Source: Arcicella aurantiaca (GTDB lineage: Bacteria; Bacteroidota; Bacteroidia; Cytophagales; Spirosomataceae). From it: a stretch of DNA of 64,000 bases. This document shows, one piece after another, positions 46,139-54,928 of the stretch. Numbering within the stretch: the first letter of the stretch is position 1; each line of letters begins with the position of its first letter. The translations under genes and the position numbers were made by a program. The notes under the pieces are model-generated. The model ran no database searches, had not been told where the DNA came from, and worked only from the letters and a program-made list of their open reading frames with translations. The DNA is taken from contig NZ_QGGO01000001.1 in NCBI RefSeq assembly GCF_003148625.1, positions 124,001 to 188,000 of the forward strand. Reading direction: 5' to 3'.

Positions 46139-46924
46139 ATGAACGAAAATTCAGAGAAAATTAAAAAAGCGATTGAGCCTTACCGTCAACAAATTATCAA
46201 TCATAAAGTTTATTCAGTCATAAATGAACTTGACGATTTGAAAATTTTTATGCAGCATCACATTTTTGCCGTTTGGGATTTTATGTCGTTATTAAAATCG
46301 CTTCAAAATAATCTTACTTGTACAAGTGTACCTTGGTTTCCAAAAGGTTCTGCTGATACCCGTTATTTAATTAATGAAATTGTAGTAGGAGAGGAGTCGG
46401 ACGTGGATAGTTTTGGTAATAGAAAAAGCCACTTTGAATTGTATTTAGATGCTATGCACCAATGCGGAGCGGATACATCACAAATTGAAAAATTTGTAAA
46501 CGTTTTGCAAGAAAATGGAGATTTAAAGAAAGCATTTTTACTTTCAGAAACGCCAGAGTCAGCTCAAAAATTTGTTGATTTCACCTTTGAGATTATCGGT
46601 AGCAATAAAGACTATTTACAAGCGGCTATTTTTACTTTTGGACGTGAAGACTTAATCCCTAATATGTTTCATGCTATCATCAATGATATTCATGAAAGTT
46701 TGCCAGAAAGTATTTCAAATTTCAAGTATTATTTAGAAAGACACATCGAAGTTGATGGCGACCATCACAGTCATCTTGCTTTAGAAATGACAGCTAATTT
46801 ATGTGGCGATAATGAAGCATTTTGGCAAGAAGCAGAAGAAGCTACCATTCAGTCTTTACAAAAAAGAATTGAACTCTGGGACGGCGTTTATGATGCCATT
46901 ATCAGTCAAAAAGTTTTAGCTTAG
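46139..46924 (+). CDS. DUF3050-family, heme-oxygenase-like-fold protein
   Basis: This 261-aa, mostly helical cytoplasmic protein has DUF3050 features: FMQHHIFAVWDFMSLLKSLQ, VPWFPKGSADTRYLINEIV, GEESDVD and SHFELYLDAM. HH and E residues positioned as in the heme-oxygenase-like diiron/oxidase folds (EIVVGEE, HFELYLDAM, HIEVDGDHHS) suggest a metal site. The function of the family is not established. It is a single gene. Confidence 0.82.
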   Translation: MNENSEKIKKAIEPYRQQIINHKVYSVINELDDLKIFMQHHIFAVWDFMSLLKSLQNNLTCTSVPWFPKGSADTRYLINEIVVGEESDVDSFGNRKSHFELYLDAMHQCGADTSQIEKFVNVLQENGDLKKAFLLSETPESAQKFVDFTFEIIGSNKDYLQAAIFTFGREDLIPNMFHAIINDIHESLPESISNFKYYLERHIEVDGDHHSHLALEMTANLCGDNEAFWQEAEEATIQSLQKRIELWDGVYDAIISQKVLA

Positions 46925-46934
46925 AAAATAAAAA

Positions 46935-47083
46935 CGGAACTATCAACTATTTGTCGCAGACAAATTTAGACCACAGATTGAACTGATTTTACAAATAAAA
47001 TAAAGAAAAATCAGCGAAAATCAGTACAATCCGTTCAATCTGTGGTCTATCGTTTGTCTTGAGACTAACCATTTATAGTTCCG
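46935..47083. repeat. 149-bp imperfect inverted repeat (MITE-like)
   Basis: The outermost CGGAACTAT/ATAGTTCCG, then GACAAA/TTTGTC, then AGACCACAGATTGAAC with its complement at about 47032-47047 form a nested structure. The core resembles the dispersed ACCACAGATTGAACGGATT repeats seen in many bacterial genomes. It is directly followed by a terminator hairpin at 47084. Confidence 0.65.
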
Positions 47084-47125
47084 AATAAAAATACCTTTCC
47101 GAAACTTTGGAAAGGTATTTTTATT
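47084..47125. terminator. Strong bidirectional terminator
   Basis: A perfect 17-bp stem (47084-47100 with 47109-47125, core ATACCTTTCC) around an 8-nt loop lies between convergent genes. Confidence 0.85.
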
Positions 47126-47556
47126 TATTTACCTACAAAAATTACCCTATTTGCTTGTTTTAAGTAATATTTACTTCTTTTTGTCAAAATAATATTCCCT
47201 TTTTGCCAAGTTGGGAATTTTGTTTTTAATTTTTTCGATAATACCACACTTCCCGTCACACTTGGCATAAATATCTCCACTTGTTTTTTATCATCGCTAA
47301 AAATAACTGCCGCAAATGAAGTGTAAGAGTTTTTAGATTTTACCTCATTCAGTTGAATAGGTTGTTCAAAAGTTCTGATACAATCATTTTTTAACACTGA
47401 AAAAGTATAGCCTGCGGAGGGTTTACAGCCATGAACATCGGTATCTCCACCAACCATTGGCGGTAAAGTTTCAGAAGGATTTGGTTCTGTTTGTCCGAAT
47501 GATAAAGTTGAAAATGAAGCCAATAGAATACAAATTGAGAAGAGTTTCTGATACAT
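47125..47556 (-). CDS. Small secreted protein, unknown
   Basis: From the ATG at 47556 (MYQKLFSICILLASFSTLSFGQ, a good signal peptide) the protein has 143 aa; the start at 47589 would spoil the signal and overlap the previous gene. The mature part includes GCKPSAGYTFSVLKNDC with two Cys. An overall resemblance to the small protein at 19635-20030 (both secreted, ~110-residue mature part, KxxCxR-type motif) is faint. No family recognised. Confidence 0.55.
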   Translation of the reverse strand: MYQKLFSICILLASFSTLSFGQTEPNPSETLPPMVGGDTDVHGCKPSAGYTFSVLKNDCIRTFEQPIQLNEVKSKNSYTSFAAVIFSDDKKQVEIFMPSVTGSVVLSKKLKTKFPTWQKGNIILTKRSKYYLKQANRVIFVGK

Positions 47557-47576
47557 TTTAAGCGTGTTTTTGATAA

Positions 47577-48125
47577 TTATTTGACACAATATTCTAATTC
47601 GTCTTTATAAATATGAAGGATGTCCTCAATTTCGGTAGTGGATAAATCTGGACGATTGAACGGTGCAGGAAAATCTTCTATTGTCAATGATGTCTTATCA
47701 AATAAATGACCGAGTAAGTTTTCTGCTCCTGTGCGTGTACTGCTGGTTAAATACACTTTTTGGGGAAGAATTTTGAGAAAATTGCCAATTCTTAAAGCCG
47801 TATCAAACAAAGCTAATTCATTGATACCTTCTGTTTTAGCCCTTTTTGTAATCTCGAAAATATCATCAAAAGTTAACGCTTTCTCGATGTCACTTTCAAA
47901 AGATACTAAGCTTTTTGCAAAGGTGTCGAGTTCTGTACGTCCCACTCTTCTTTGATGAAAATGAATTTTATTGTTTTCATCAATAGCTTTTGCAGCAATA
48001 TCAATGGCATCAGTCAAACTATTTTGCCCGACACAAAACTCAATATGTTTATCTTCTCTTTTACGACTATTTGCTTTATAGTGTTTTATAATGCTGTCGA
48101 GTTTTTTTGTATTGTATATGGGCAT
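47577..48125 (-). CDS. Hypothetical protein, ~182 aa
   Basis: The start at 48125 (MPIYNTKKLDSII) is preferred to 48152. The protein is soluble and mixed helical. The segment ELALFDTALRIGNFLKILP followed by KVYLTSSTRTGAENLLG is distinctive and I believe it recurs in small proteins of unknown function in other bacteria, but I cannot name the family. It lies between a secreted-protein gene and the repeat-rich GxxExxY locus, so it may belong to the accessory segment. Confidence 0.55.
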   Translation of the reverse strand: MPIYNTKKLDSIIKHYKANSRKREDKHIEFCVGQNSLTDAIDIAAKAIDENNKIHFHQRRVGRTELDTFAKSLVSFESDIEKALTFDDIFEITKRAKTEGINELALFDTALRIGNFLKILPQKVYLTSSTRTGAENLLGHLFDKTSLTIEDFPAPFNRPDLSTTEIEDILHIYKDELEYCVK

Positions 48126-48154
48126 TTTTTTAAGGATAATTATAGTCTGCACTA

Positions 48155-48484
48155 AGATTTATATGATTTATTGATTTTACGATTTTGGTTTTCCTCCTAA
48201 AATACATTCATCCAATAAATCATGGTTCAGATGATTTTACGATTTTGTTTTTCTCCTAAAATACATTCATCTAATAAATCATGGTTCACACTAATTTCAT
48301 CTGCACTAAGATTTATATGATTTATTGATTTTATGATTTTTGTTTTCCTCCTACATCTAATAAGTCATGGTTCAGATGATTTTACGATTTTGTTTTCCTC
48401 CTAAAATTCATTCATCTAATAAATCATGGTTCAGATGATGTTAAAATACATTCATCTAATAAATCATGGTTCAGATGATTTTAT
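48155..48484. repeat. Irregular direct-repeat array downstream of the GxxExxY gene
   Basis: Five copies of a unit containing AATAAATCATGGTTCAGATG (cores near 48217, 48276, 48361, 48421, 48461) are interleaved with GATTTTACGATTTTG and TTTTCCTCCTAAAATACATTCATC segments. A 40-bp stretch beginning CTGCACTAAGATTTATATGA is present at about 48148 and again at 48302. Units are 40-60 bp with internal deletions. It fills the 332-bp gap up to the stop codon of the GxxExxY gene. Confidence 0.85.
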
Positions 48485-48889
48485 TCATTTTAAGCTACTT
48501 TTATAATCTGCATTATCAGGATGTTTTGTATTATAAATTCTCTTAAAAGTTAGACTTTTACTCCCAAAATTAATTAATAAACCGATGGGCAAATTGTACG
48601 CTTCCAAGTAATTAATAGCTTGTGCAAGGTGTAAATCATCTAAAAGTGAAATTGCTTTTAACTCAACCATAATATTATTTTCAACGAAGAAATCGACTCT
48701 TCTTGTACCAATGTCAACTCCTTCATAAAAAATAGTCATTTCCAATTCTCTGGCAAATCCTAAGCCTTGTCTTTCCATTTCAATTGACAATGCTCTTTGA
48801 TAAATAACCTCTTGAAATCCACTTCCAAGTGTAGAATGTACCTTCATGGCACAACCAATAATTTTGTGAGTTAAATTTTCGTGTTTCAT
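48485..48889 (-). CDS. GxxExxY-family PD-(D/E)XK protein
   Basis: This 134-aa protein has GFQEVIY at residues 24-30, matching G-x-x-E-x-x-Y (first residue Gly24, Glu27, Tyr30). The nuclease-like core follows: RRVDFFVE (Asp66), IMVELKAI (Glu76-x-Lys78) and HLAQAINYLEAYNLPIGLLINFGS. This is the PDDEXK_3 family (PF13366), of unknown function and widespread as isolated intergenic genes. The start and length are normal. It is bracketed on both sides by repeats sharing the word AATAAATCAT-R-GTTCAG, which suggests a repeat-nuclease unit. Confidence 0.88.
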   Translation of the reverse strand: MKHENLTHKIIGCAMKVHSTLGSGFQEVIYQRALSIEMERQGLGFARELEMTIFYEGVDIGTRRVDFFVENNIMVELKAISLLDDLHLAQAINYLEAYNLPIGLLINFGSKSLTFKRIYNTKHPDNADYKSSLK

Positions 48890-48914
48890 GTTTTTTTGTA
48901 GATTATTTTGTTTG

Positions 48915-49094
48915 AACTATGATTTTTAGGATTTAATTATTTCAAGAATTTTATCTAATTCTAAAATAATTAAATCTTAAAAATCATAGTTTATAAATTT
49001 TATCCAATCCTAAAATCTATCAATCCGATAAATGATATTTCAGAAATTTAGAGCAATCCTAAAATCTATTAATCCAATAAATCATAGTTCAGAA
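48915..49094. repeat. Long hairpin plus half-units upstream of the GxxExxY gene
   Basis: AACTATGATTTTTAGGATTT... (48915-48942, 28 bp) is repeated in inverse at 48964-48991 with one mismatch. Two direct half-units follow (AATCCTAAAATCTATYAATCC, then GATAAATGATATTTCAGA and AATAAATCATAGTTCAGA). The last abuts the next gene's stop codon. The AATAAATCAT...GTTCAG word is shared with the array on the other side of the GxxExxY gene. Confidence 0.85.
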
Positions 49095-51542
49095 TTACTT
49101 CTTCTTCACCTCAAAAAATACGGCTAATCCTAAAAGGCCAACCATTAAAATTGAAGCAATTAAATCTACTTTACCACCTTTTGCTACACTTTCAGGCTCA
49201 AATTTGAACTCAATTTTATGCTTTCCTGCGGGTACAACCATGCCTCTCAAAATATAATCAGCACGGAAATGAGGTTTGTAAACACCATCTACATAAGCCT
49301 TCCAATCAAGGTTTCCACGATAGAAAATCTCAGAGAAAACCGCTAATTGGTCTGATTTTGCATTACTTTCATACGTCATTACATTGAGTTTATAATCAGT
49401 CAATTTTATAGAGTTTGCCGTGCTGTCAAACGCAATTTTCAAACCTGCTAATTGGTCTTCATAACGTTTGTCAACTATGGCAGTTTGCTTCGGGTTAAAT
49501 TTATCCAAAGCCTTCATTTCAGCATCAGCATTTGGTACAATTTTAAATTCTTTCACAAACCAAGCATTTCCACAAGCATCAGGATTTTGTTGAACCATTG
49601 GTTGTCCGCCTTGTTGTTGGGCTGGCATTGTGAAATATTTGGTATTTAACATATTGAAAACCGCCATATTATTTTTTGAGAACTGATTTTCAATAATTTC
49701 TTGATAACGACGAAGTTTTGCACCATGATAACCACCTAAAGATTTGTGATAATATGAAGCAGTTGCATCATTTGAAAATCCTTGTGGAGAAGCTCCGTCC
49801 AAGACACGATAAATAGATTTGTCTTTCAAAATCTGTTCGTCGATAGGCGTAGGAGCAAATGTTTCTTCGGCTTCTGATTTTGAAACAAAGTTGTCATTGT
49901 TAAAATACCTTTTATCAACACCAAATAAATCGAAAACTACCAAAACAATTAAAATTGGATAAAAAACTACATCTTTGATTTTGTTTGAAACCCAAGCCCA
50001 AATCAAACCAGCGGCTAAAAGAATCAAAACTAAAGAACGAAAAGCATCAGAACGTAATAAAGATTCACGGTCAGAAGCAATAGCTCTAATGATATTTCCA
50101 TCGATTCCTTTATCGCCTGTAATTTGCATAGCAGCATCGTTTGCTCCTTTAAAACTGAAAAATAACGACGGCAATAAGGCAAATATTAATGAAAAACCTG
50201 CCGTTAAACCTAACGAGTAAATCAACGGTTTTTTGAGGTCGTTGAATGTTGTTTTTTGCTCTGAAATTTGTTTTAATGCTAAAATTCCTAAAGTTACCAT
50301 TGCTAAGTCAGCCAATGACAAAATCATCGTAACTGCTCTAAATTTGTTGAACATCGGGAAATAATCGAACATCAAATAATTCAACGTCGGGAAGTTTTTA
50401 CCCCAAGAAAGCATCGTGAAAATGATTGCAGAAGCCACAAGCCACCATTTTGTTCCGCCCTTTACTAAAAAAGCACCTAAAGCAAACAAGAAAATGATAA
50501 TTGCTCCCGCATACGCTGGACCACCTGTACTTGGTTGGTCGCCCCAATAAGCAGGACCATGTTCTGCAAATCCCATAGCACTTTCTTCTGGAATACCTGC
50601 TTCAACCATTACTTTTAAGGTTTCAGATTTCTTTCCACCTAAAGTTCCACCTGATGAACCACCGTAAAAATTAGGAATTAAAAGTGTTCCTGATTCTCCA
50701 ATTCCGTAACTCCAATTGTAGGCATAATCACGGTCTAAACCACCTTTCGACTGATTATTGCTTGTTAGTTCAGATTTTCCACGAATGGTTTCGGCAGAAT
50801 AAACGGCGTTATTCCACAAACGCATTGTATGGTTTCCTAAACCAATTAATGCTCCACCACCAAAAGCTAAAAGAGCAAATACTAAAGGCTTAAATTCGCC
50901 TGCTTTTATTTTTTCTATGATTTTTACTAATATATAACCTCCTAAGAATAACCCGAAATAATACGTTATTTGAACGTGATTGGCATATATTTCAAGACTC
51001 ATGAACAAAGCTGTTAGAGCAGCTCCGAGTATATATTTTCCTCTAAAACATAAAACTGCACCTGCCGCCACCATTGGAGCATAAGCCAAAGCTAATACTT
51101 TAGAAGTGTGTCCCGCAGGAATAATAACCATGTTCCAAGAGCAAAATGCGTAGGCGATAGCTCCTAAAATGGCTTGCCAAGTATTTGCTCCAAGGGTTAC
51201 TAACAAAATGTACATACCCAACATCATCAAGAAAATCATGTTGATTGGTGTAGGTAAAACTCCCATGATATTTCCCCCAATCATAGACCCAACACTATTT
51301 GGGTACGCTCCTTGAATCATAAATGAAGGCATACCGCCAAACATAGAGTTTGTCCACCAAGCGTATTCACCTGTTTGTTTGGTAAATTCTGCTGCCTCAT
51401 GCGCACCCGCCTGAGCCATCGTAATGTCGTGTTGTGAAAGTTGTTTACCTTGAAGTGCTGGTAATGCGTAAATTCCTGCCAATACTACAAAGACAATAAC
51501 GGCGTATAAATGTGGAAGGAATTTCTTAAATGAAAATTTCAT
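49095..51542 (-). CDS. YfhO-like polytopic membrane protein
   Basis: This 815-aa protein has 12 or more membrane helices over the first ~570 residues and a soluble C-terminal region. The segment FYRGNLDWKAYVDGVYKPHF and MVVPAGKHKIEFKFEP is the YfhO signature. N-terminal LQGKQLSQHDITMAQAG and the GAHEAAEF/MFGGMPSF stretch are typical of the Bacteroidota branch. YfhO-type proteins are linked to lipoteichoic acid glycosylation in Firmicutes; here a GT-C-like glycosyl-transfer role in the envelope is plausible but unproven. A perfect promoter -7 (TATCTTTG on minus, 51726-51719) lies far upstream, leaving a ~170-bp leader that contains an inverted repeat. Confidence 0.8.
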   Translation of the reverse strand: MKFSFKKFLPHLYAVIVFVVLAGIYALPALQGKQLSQHDITMAQAGAHEAAEFTKQTGEYAWWTNSMFGGMPSFMIQGAYPNSVGSMIGGNIMGVLPTPINMIFLMMLGMYILLVTLGANTWQAILGAIAYAFCSWNMVIIPAGHTSKVLALAYAPMVAAGAVLCFRGKYILGAALTALFMSLEIYANHVQITYYFGLFLGGYILVKIIEKIKAGEFKPLVFALLAFGGGALIGLGNHTMRLWNNAVYSAETIRGKSELTSNNQSKGGLDRDYAYNWSYGIGESGTLLIPNFYGGSSGGTLGGKKSETLKVMVEAGIPEESAMGFAEHGPAYWGDQPSTGGPAYAGAIIIFLFALGAFLVKGGTKWWLVASAIIFTMLSWGKNFPTLNYLMFDYFPMFNKFRAVTMILSLADLAMVTLGILALKQISEQKTTFNDLKKPLIYSLGLTAGFSLIFALLPSLFFSFKGANDAAMQITGDKGIDGNIIRAIASDRESLLRSDAFRSLVLILLAAGLIWAWVSNKIKDVVFYPILIVLVVFDLFGVDKRYFNNDNFVSKSEAEETFAPTPIDEQILKDKSIYRVLDGASPQGFSNDATASYYHKSLGGYHGAKLRRYQEIIENQFSKNNMAVFNMLNTKYFTMPAQQQGGQPMVQQNPDACGNAWFVKEFKIVPNADAEMKALDKFNPKQTAIVDKRYEDQLAGLKIAFDSTANSIKLTDYKLNVMTYESNAKSDQLAVFSEIFYRGNLDWKAYVDGVYKPHFRADYILRGMVVPAGKHKIEFKFEPESVAKGGKVDLIASILMVGLLGLAVFFEVKKK

Positions 51543-51563
51543 AAGGAGTTTTTTCAGTTTTTG

Positions 51564-51697
51564 GGTTTTAGGTTTTAGGATTTAGTAAAACGCTTTTGAC
51601 TAAAATGAAACCTTAACCAATGAAACAATAAGTGGTGTTGAAATAAGTTAGATTGCATTGTTGTAAGTTATTTACTCCAATCCTGAAACCTAAAGCC
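51564..51697. repeat. Inverted repeat upstream of the YfhO-like gene
   Basis: GGTTTTAGGTTTTAGGATT (51564-51582) pairs with 51679-51697 at 17 of 19 positions. It occupies the centre of the 325-bp intergenic region 51543-51867 and probably lies in the 5' leader of the YfhO-like gene. Confidence 0.6.
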
Positions 51698-51821
51698 TAA
51701 TATCTAACACCTATTTTGCAAAGATATATATTTACTCAGTCTTAATATTCATGTTTCGTGCCAATTTGAACCTTTTGATTATTTTAATGTTTTTATAACG
51801 ATTAATCAAACCATTTCTTAG

Positions 51822-51829
51822 TAACTTTG
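51822..51829 (+). promoter_or_regulatory. Candidate -7 element of the LolA-like gene
   Basis: TAACTTTG is a perfect TAnnTTTG match, 38 bp before the ATG at 51868. Confidence 0.45.
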
Positions 51830-51867
51830 TCTAATCAAAAAAGTACAAAATACATATTATATAAAAA

Positions 51868-52500
51868 ATGAAAAAATACATTCTTTTCTTTGCTTTTTGC
51901 CTGTCAATCAGTGTGTTTAGTGCATATTCTCAAGATTCTAAAGCTGGAGCAATCATTGATGCCATGCAGAAAAAGTACAAAACCATGAAGTCTTTTGGGG
52001 CAAGTTTTACCTATGGAGTTGATGGTTCATCGCAAGTTTTACAAGGAAATATTACAGTAAAAGGCTCAAAATATCGTTTAAAAACAGGCGGACAAGAAAT
52101 TTTTAATAATGGAAAAGAGGTTTCGACTTATATTAAAGAAACTAATGAAGTAAATATTTCTGATTATGAACCTTCTGAAAATGATTTGAATCCTGCTAAA
52201 GTTTATACTTTCGATAAAAAAGGATTTCGTTATGTGTTCGTTCAAGAAGTAACAGAGGGCGGAGAATCTTATGAAGTAATTGAACTTTCGCCTGAGAAAA
52301 AAGGAACGCAAGTTTCAAAAGTTAAAATCAAATTGAATAAGAAAGATAAATCTGTGAAAAGCTGGGTAATTACTGACAAAAACGGAAAACGTCAGACTTT
52401 CAAAGTGAATAAATTTACGCCAAATGTAGCCGTAGATGACAAATATTTCGCTTTCGATAAAAGTAAATATCCCGGAGTTGAAGTAAATGACCTTCGATAG
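51868..52500 (+). CDS. LolA-like outer-membrane lipoprotein carrier
   Basis: This 210-aa protein has a signal peptide ending near SAYSQD. The mature part fits the LolA half-barrel: AIIDAMQKKYKTMKSFGASF, LQGNITVKGSKYRLKTGGQE, TYIKETNEVNISDYEPSEND and VKSWVITDKNGKRQTFKVNKF. It would ferry lipoproteins through the periplasm. The gene is separate from ftsK in this genome. A terminator follows 23 bp after the stop. Confidence 0.85.
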   Translation: MKKYILFFAFCLSISVFSAYSQDSKAGAIIDAMQKKYKTMKSFGASFTYGVDGSSQVLQGNITVKGSKYRLKTGGQEIFNNGKEVSTYIKETNEVNISDYEPSENDLNPAKVYTFDKKGFRYVFVQEVTEGGESYEVIELSPEKKGTQVSKVKIKLNKKDKSVKSWVITDKNGKRQTFKVNKFTPNVAVDDKYFAFDKSKYPGVEVNDLR

Positions 52501-52523
52501 AGGAGAAAGTGTTAAAAGAGAAA

Positions 52524-52553
52524 GGGAGAAATGGGTTATAACCCGTTTCTCCC
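52524..52553 (+). terminator. Terminator of the LolA-like gene
   Basis: A 15-bp stem GGGAGAAATGGGTTA with complement (one G-U) is followed by TTTTTTC. It also serves the convergent gene ending at 52559. Confidence 0.85.
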
Positions 52554-52558
52554 TTTTT

Positions 52559-53356
52559 TCATTCCTTCTTTTCAGCTCTTAAATTAAAATCTCTCTCAAA
52601 ATTAGGACTTTCAGTCTTTCCCCATTTGTCCCAAAAAGTAAAGTATAGCCCAAAATTGTAACGATAAAATTTATGATGATGGCTATGATGTGTTGCTCCA
52701 ATGACGTGTTTGCCCAATAAATTCCCAAATAAGTTTCTCGGATAAATCTCAATATCAAGGTGGTTGATAGCTGCCGTGAGCGTCATAATCGTTAAGTGCG
52801 TCAGGACTGCGTATAGGTGCATTGGTACAATCATCACGATTACGGGCATGATGAGAGCTTCCAATAAACCCTCAATCGGATGAAATGAAAAGGCAGTCCA
52901 AGCGGAGGTGATTTTGCTATCATGGTGTACTTGATGCACGTATTTGTAAATTTTCGGATGGTGCATCAAACGGTGCAACCAATAATAATACGTCTCGTGA
53001 ATAAACATGGAAAGCAAAATGCTGACAGGAATCCACCAAATTGGATAATCCTTGATATTCAGATAGATAACGGTAAAACCCTTTTGCCAAGCAATGGCGG
53101 CTAATGCTCCAATGACCGAGAAAATTGCTGCCGTTAAAGTTGACCAATACACTTCCGTTTGGAATTGTTTGGGAGGATAAGCCTTTTTATTAATCTTGCG
53201 TTTTTCCCATTCTTTATGTTTCCAGATGTAGAAATAAACGTGAAAAAATCCACTCAAAAGAAAGTATCGAGACGTAACAATGACGAATATTAAAGCACAT
53301 AAAGAAATAAAAACCAAAGGTTTGGTAAAGTCTAAAGAAAAAAGAGATTCAATCAT
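52559..53356 (-). CDS. Sterol-desaturase/fatty-acid-hydroxylase family protein
   Basis: This 265-aa membrane diiron oxygenase has the three His boxes: HETYYYWLHRLMHH (His120, 128, 132, 133), HQVHHDS (His141, 144, 145) and HHSHHHKFYRYNFG near residue 230. Hydrophobic segments flank them. Relatives hydroxylate or desaturate lipids or carotenoids (e.g. CrtR/CrtZ-like). No sterol genes are visible, so a membrane-lipid or pigment substrate is more likely. It is a single gene. Confidence 0.88.
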   Translation of the reverse strand: MIESLFSLDFTKPLVFISLCALIFVIVTSRYFLLSGFFHVYFYIWKHKEWEKRKINKKAYPPKQFQTEVYWSTLTAAIFSVIGALAAIAWQKGFTVIYLNIKDYPIWWIPVSILLSMFIHETYYYWLHRLMHHPKIYKYVHQVHHDSKITSAWTAFSFHPIEGLLEALIMPVIVMIVPMHLYAVLTHLTIMTLTAAINHLDIEIYPRNLFGNLLGKHVIGATHHSHHHKFYRYNFGLYFTFWDKWGKTESPNFERDFNLRAEKKE

Positions 53357-53556
53357 TATCGTTTTAGGGGCAAAATTTTAGGGATAAATTTTCTTCGATT
53401 TGTTACTACCAGACACAACAAAGTAGCATTTCTATGGTAACTATTTGAGGACAGATAAAGTTAACGAAATTCTTGAAATATCATTAAATAGCAATTTGAG
53501 CGATTATTATACGTTACTAAGAGAGTAATTTACTTTTTAAACATCATTTTGCACGT

Positions 53557-54078
53557 ATGAAAAAATTATTAATTCCACTTATTTTCTTATCGCTTCCGTC
53601 ATTTTGTCAAGACAATAAAACGACAATGTTAAAGTATCCTAATTCAACAGGAGATATTGATTTTGATTCAACCTTAGATAAAAAAGACTTTAAATTATGT
53701 GGTCAAGGCTATGGTTATCAATATTTTAATGATAGCAAAGGTGTGTTGTATGAAGGCGAGAAAAAAGCTATCGAACAAAGTTTCAAAGAGAAGTATAAAT
53801 CACAAAATGCCTCAAAGCAAACAGGCTTAATCAGAATTCGCTTCATGGTTAATTGTAAAGGTGAGACGGATAGATTCAGATTAATTGGAATGGATGAAAA
53901 ATATCAAGAAAAAACTTTTGATAAGTCTATTACCGAACAATTATTAACCATTACAAAAGGATTGAAAGGTTGGAAAGCTAAAGCATTTCACTCTAAAACT
54001 GAAATGTTAGCTTACGATTTTTATCAATACCTAATCTTCAAAATTAAAGACGGACAGATAACCGAAATCTTACCATGA
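53557..54078 (+). CDS. Secreted protein, unknown, paired with TPR gene
   Basis: This 173-aa protein has a signal peptide (LIPLIFLSLPSFCQD). The mature part shows IRIRFMVNCKGETDRFRLIGMD, reminiscent of the TonB C-terminal domain pattern (vxvxFxVnxxGxvxxxxv), with a long helix before it. The resemblance is moderate. The 3' end overlaps the TPR gene by 4 bp, so the two are co-translated. Confidence 0.6.
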   Translation: MKKLLIPLIFLSLPSFCQDNKTTMLKYPNSTGDIDFDSTLDKKDFKLCGQGYGYQYFNDSKGVLYEGEKKAIEQSFKEKYKSQNASKQTGLIRIRFMVNCKGETDRFRLIGMDEKYQEKTFDKSITEQLLTITKGLKGWKAKAFHSKTEMLAYDFYQYLIFKIKDGQITEILP

Positions 54079-54872
54079 AAATTTTATTTTACTTCTTATT
54101 TCTCATCTCTTTTCATACTTACGCACAGCCCAATTGCAACGTATATCTGTATGCAGGAGATACGGCACAGTACAAAGCGTGTTTATTATCTGAACAAATT
54201 CATGAATATCAATTTCATAGAAAATTCCATGAAAAATTTGATGAAGCACTTAAAATCTGCCCAAATTTTGCTTACGCCTATCGTGAAAAATCAACCGCTT
54301 ATTTGAAAAGTGGTGATTTCATAACTTGGAAAAAATTGATTGATAAAGCCGTAGAATTAGAATGGCGAACCAATTTAGGATATAGAGGTTGGTGTCGATA
54401 CCAATTTTTCAGAGATTACGAAGGAGCAATCAAGGATATTGAAAGGTTGGATAGTTTAGCTAATTATGACATTGGATTCGGTCAAAATGGAGATTATCAT
54501 TTGAATATTGCCAAAGGAATTTGTTATAGTGCTATTGGGCAAAAACAAAAAGCTATTGAGATTTTTAAACAACAAATTAATACACCTAATTATGAAGTTG
54601 GTCTGTACGATTATTATCAAGTAGGGGTTACTTATTTTGAAATCAAAGATTTTCAAAATGCTTTAATTTGTTTTGAAAAGCAAGCTAAAATAAACCCATT
54701 GGCTGAAAATGAATATTATAAAGCCAAAATTTATAAAATTTTAAATAATCAAATTGAAGCAAATAAATATAAAGATTTAGCAGTCAAATTATATAAAGAC
54801 AGTAAAATCCTATTTGACCCTTATACTCATCATTTTAATAAAGTTTATATTGAAGAGATTGAAAGGTTATAA
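54075..54872 (+). CDS. Exported tetratricopeptide-repeat protein
   Basis: This 265-aa protein has a signal peptide ending at HTYAQP. TPR-like helix pairs run through the mature part (FDEALKICPNFAYAYREKST, AKGICYSAIGQKQKAIEIF, VGVTYFEIKDFQNALICFEK). It is a periplasmic protein-interaction scaffold. It overlaps the upstream secreted protein by 4 bp, suggesting a joint function. A perfect terminator begins at the stop codon. Confidence 0.75.
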   Translation: MKILFYFLFLISFHTYAQPNCNVYLYAGDTAQYKACLLSEQIHEYQFHRKFHEKFDEALKICPNFAYAYREKSTAYLKSGDFITWKKLIDKAVELEWRTNLGYRGWCRYQFFRDYEGAIKDIERLDSLANYDIGFGQNGDYHLNIAKGICYSAIGQKQKAIEIFKQQINTPNYEVGLYDYYQVGVTYFEIKDFQNALICFEKQAKINPLAENEYYKAKIYKILNNQIEANKYKDLAVKLYKDSKILFDPYTHHFNKVYIEEIERL

Positions 54873-54909
54873 AAAAAGCCTGCAAAATTAAATTTTGCAG
54901 GCTTTTTTT
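54871..54909. terminator. Bidirectional terminator
   Basis: AAAAAAAGCCTGCAAAATT and its complement form a near-continuous stem with flanking A and T runs, between the TPR gene and the convergent murA. Confidence 0.88.
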
Positions 54910-54928
54910 ATAACTTATATGAACGAAA

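Noticed and set aside
51868-52500. ftsK-lolA operon typical of the phylum
   Set aside because: The LolA-like gene is 37 kb from ftsK and on the other strand, so there is no such operon here.
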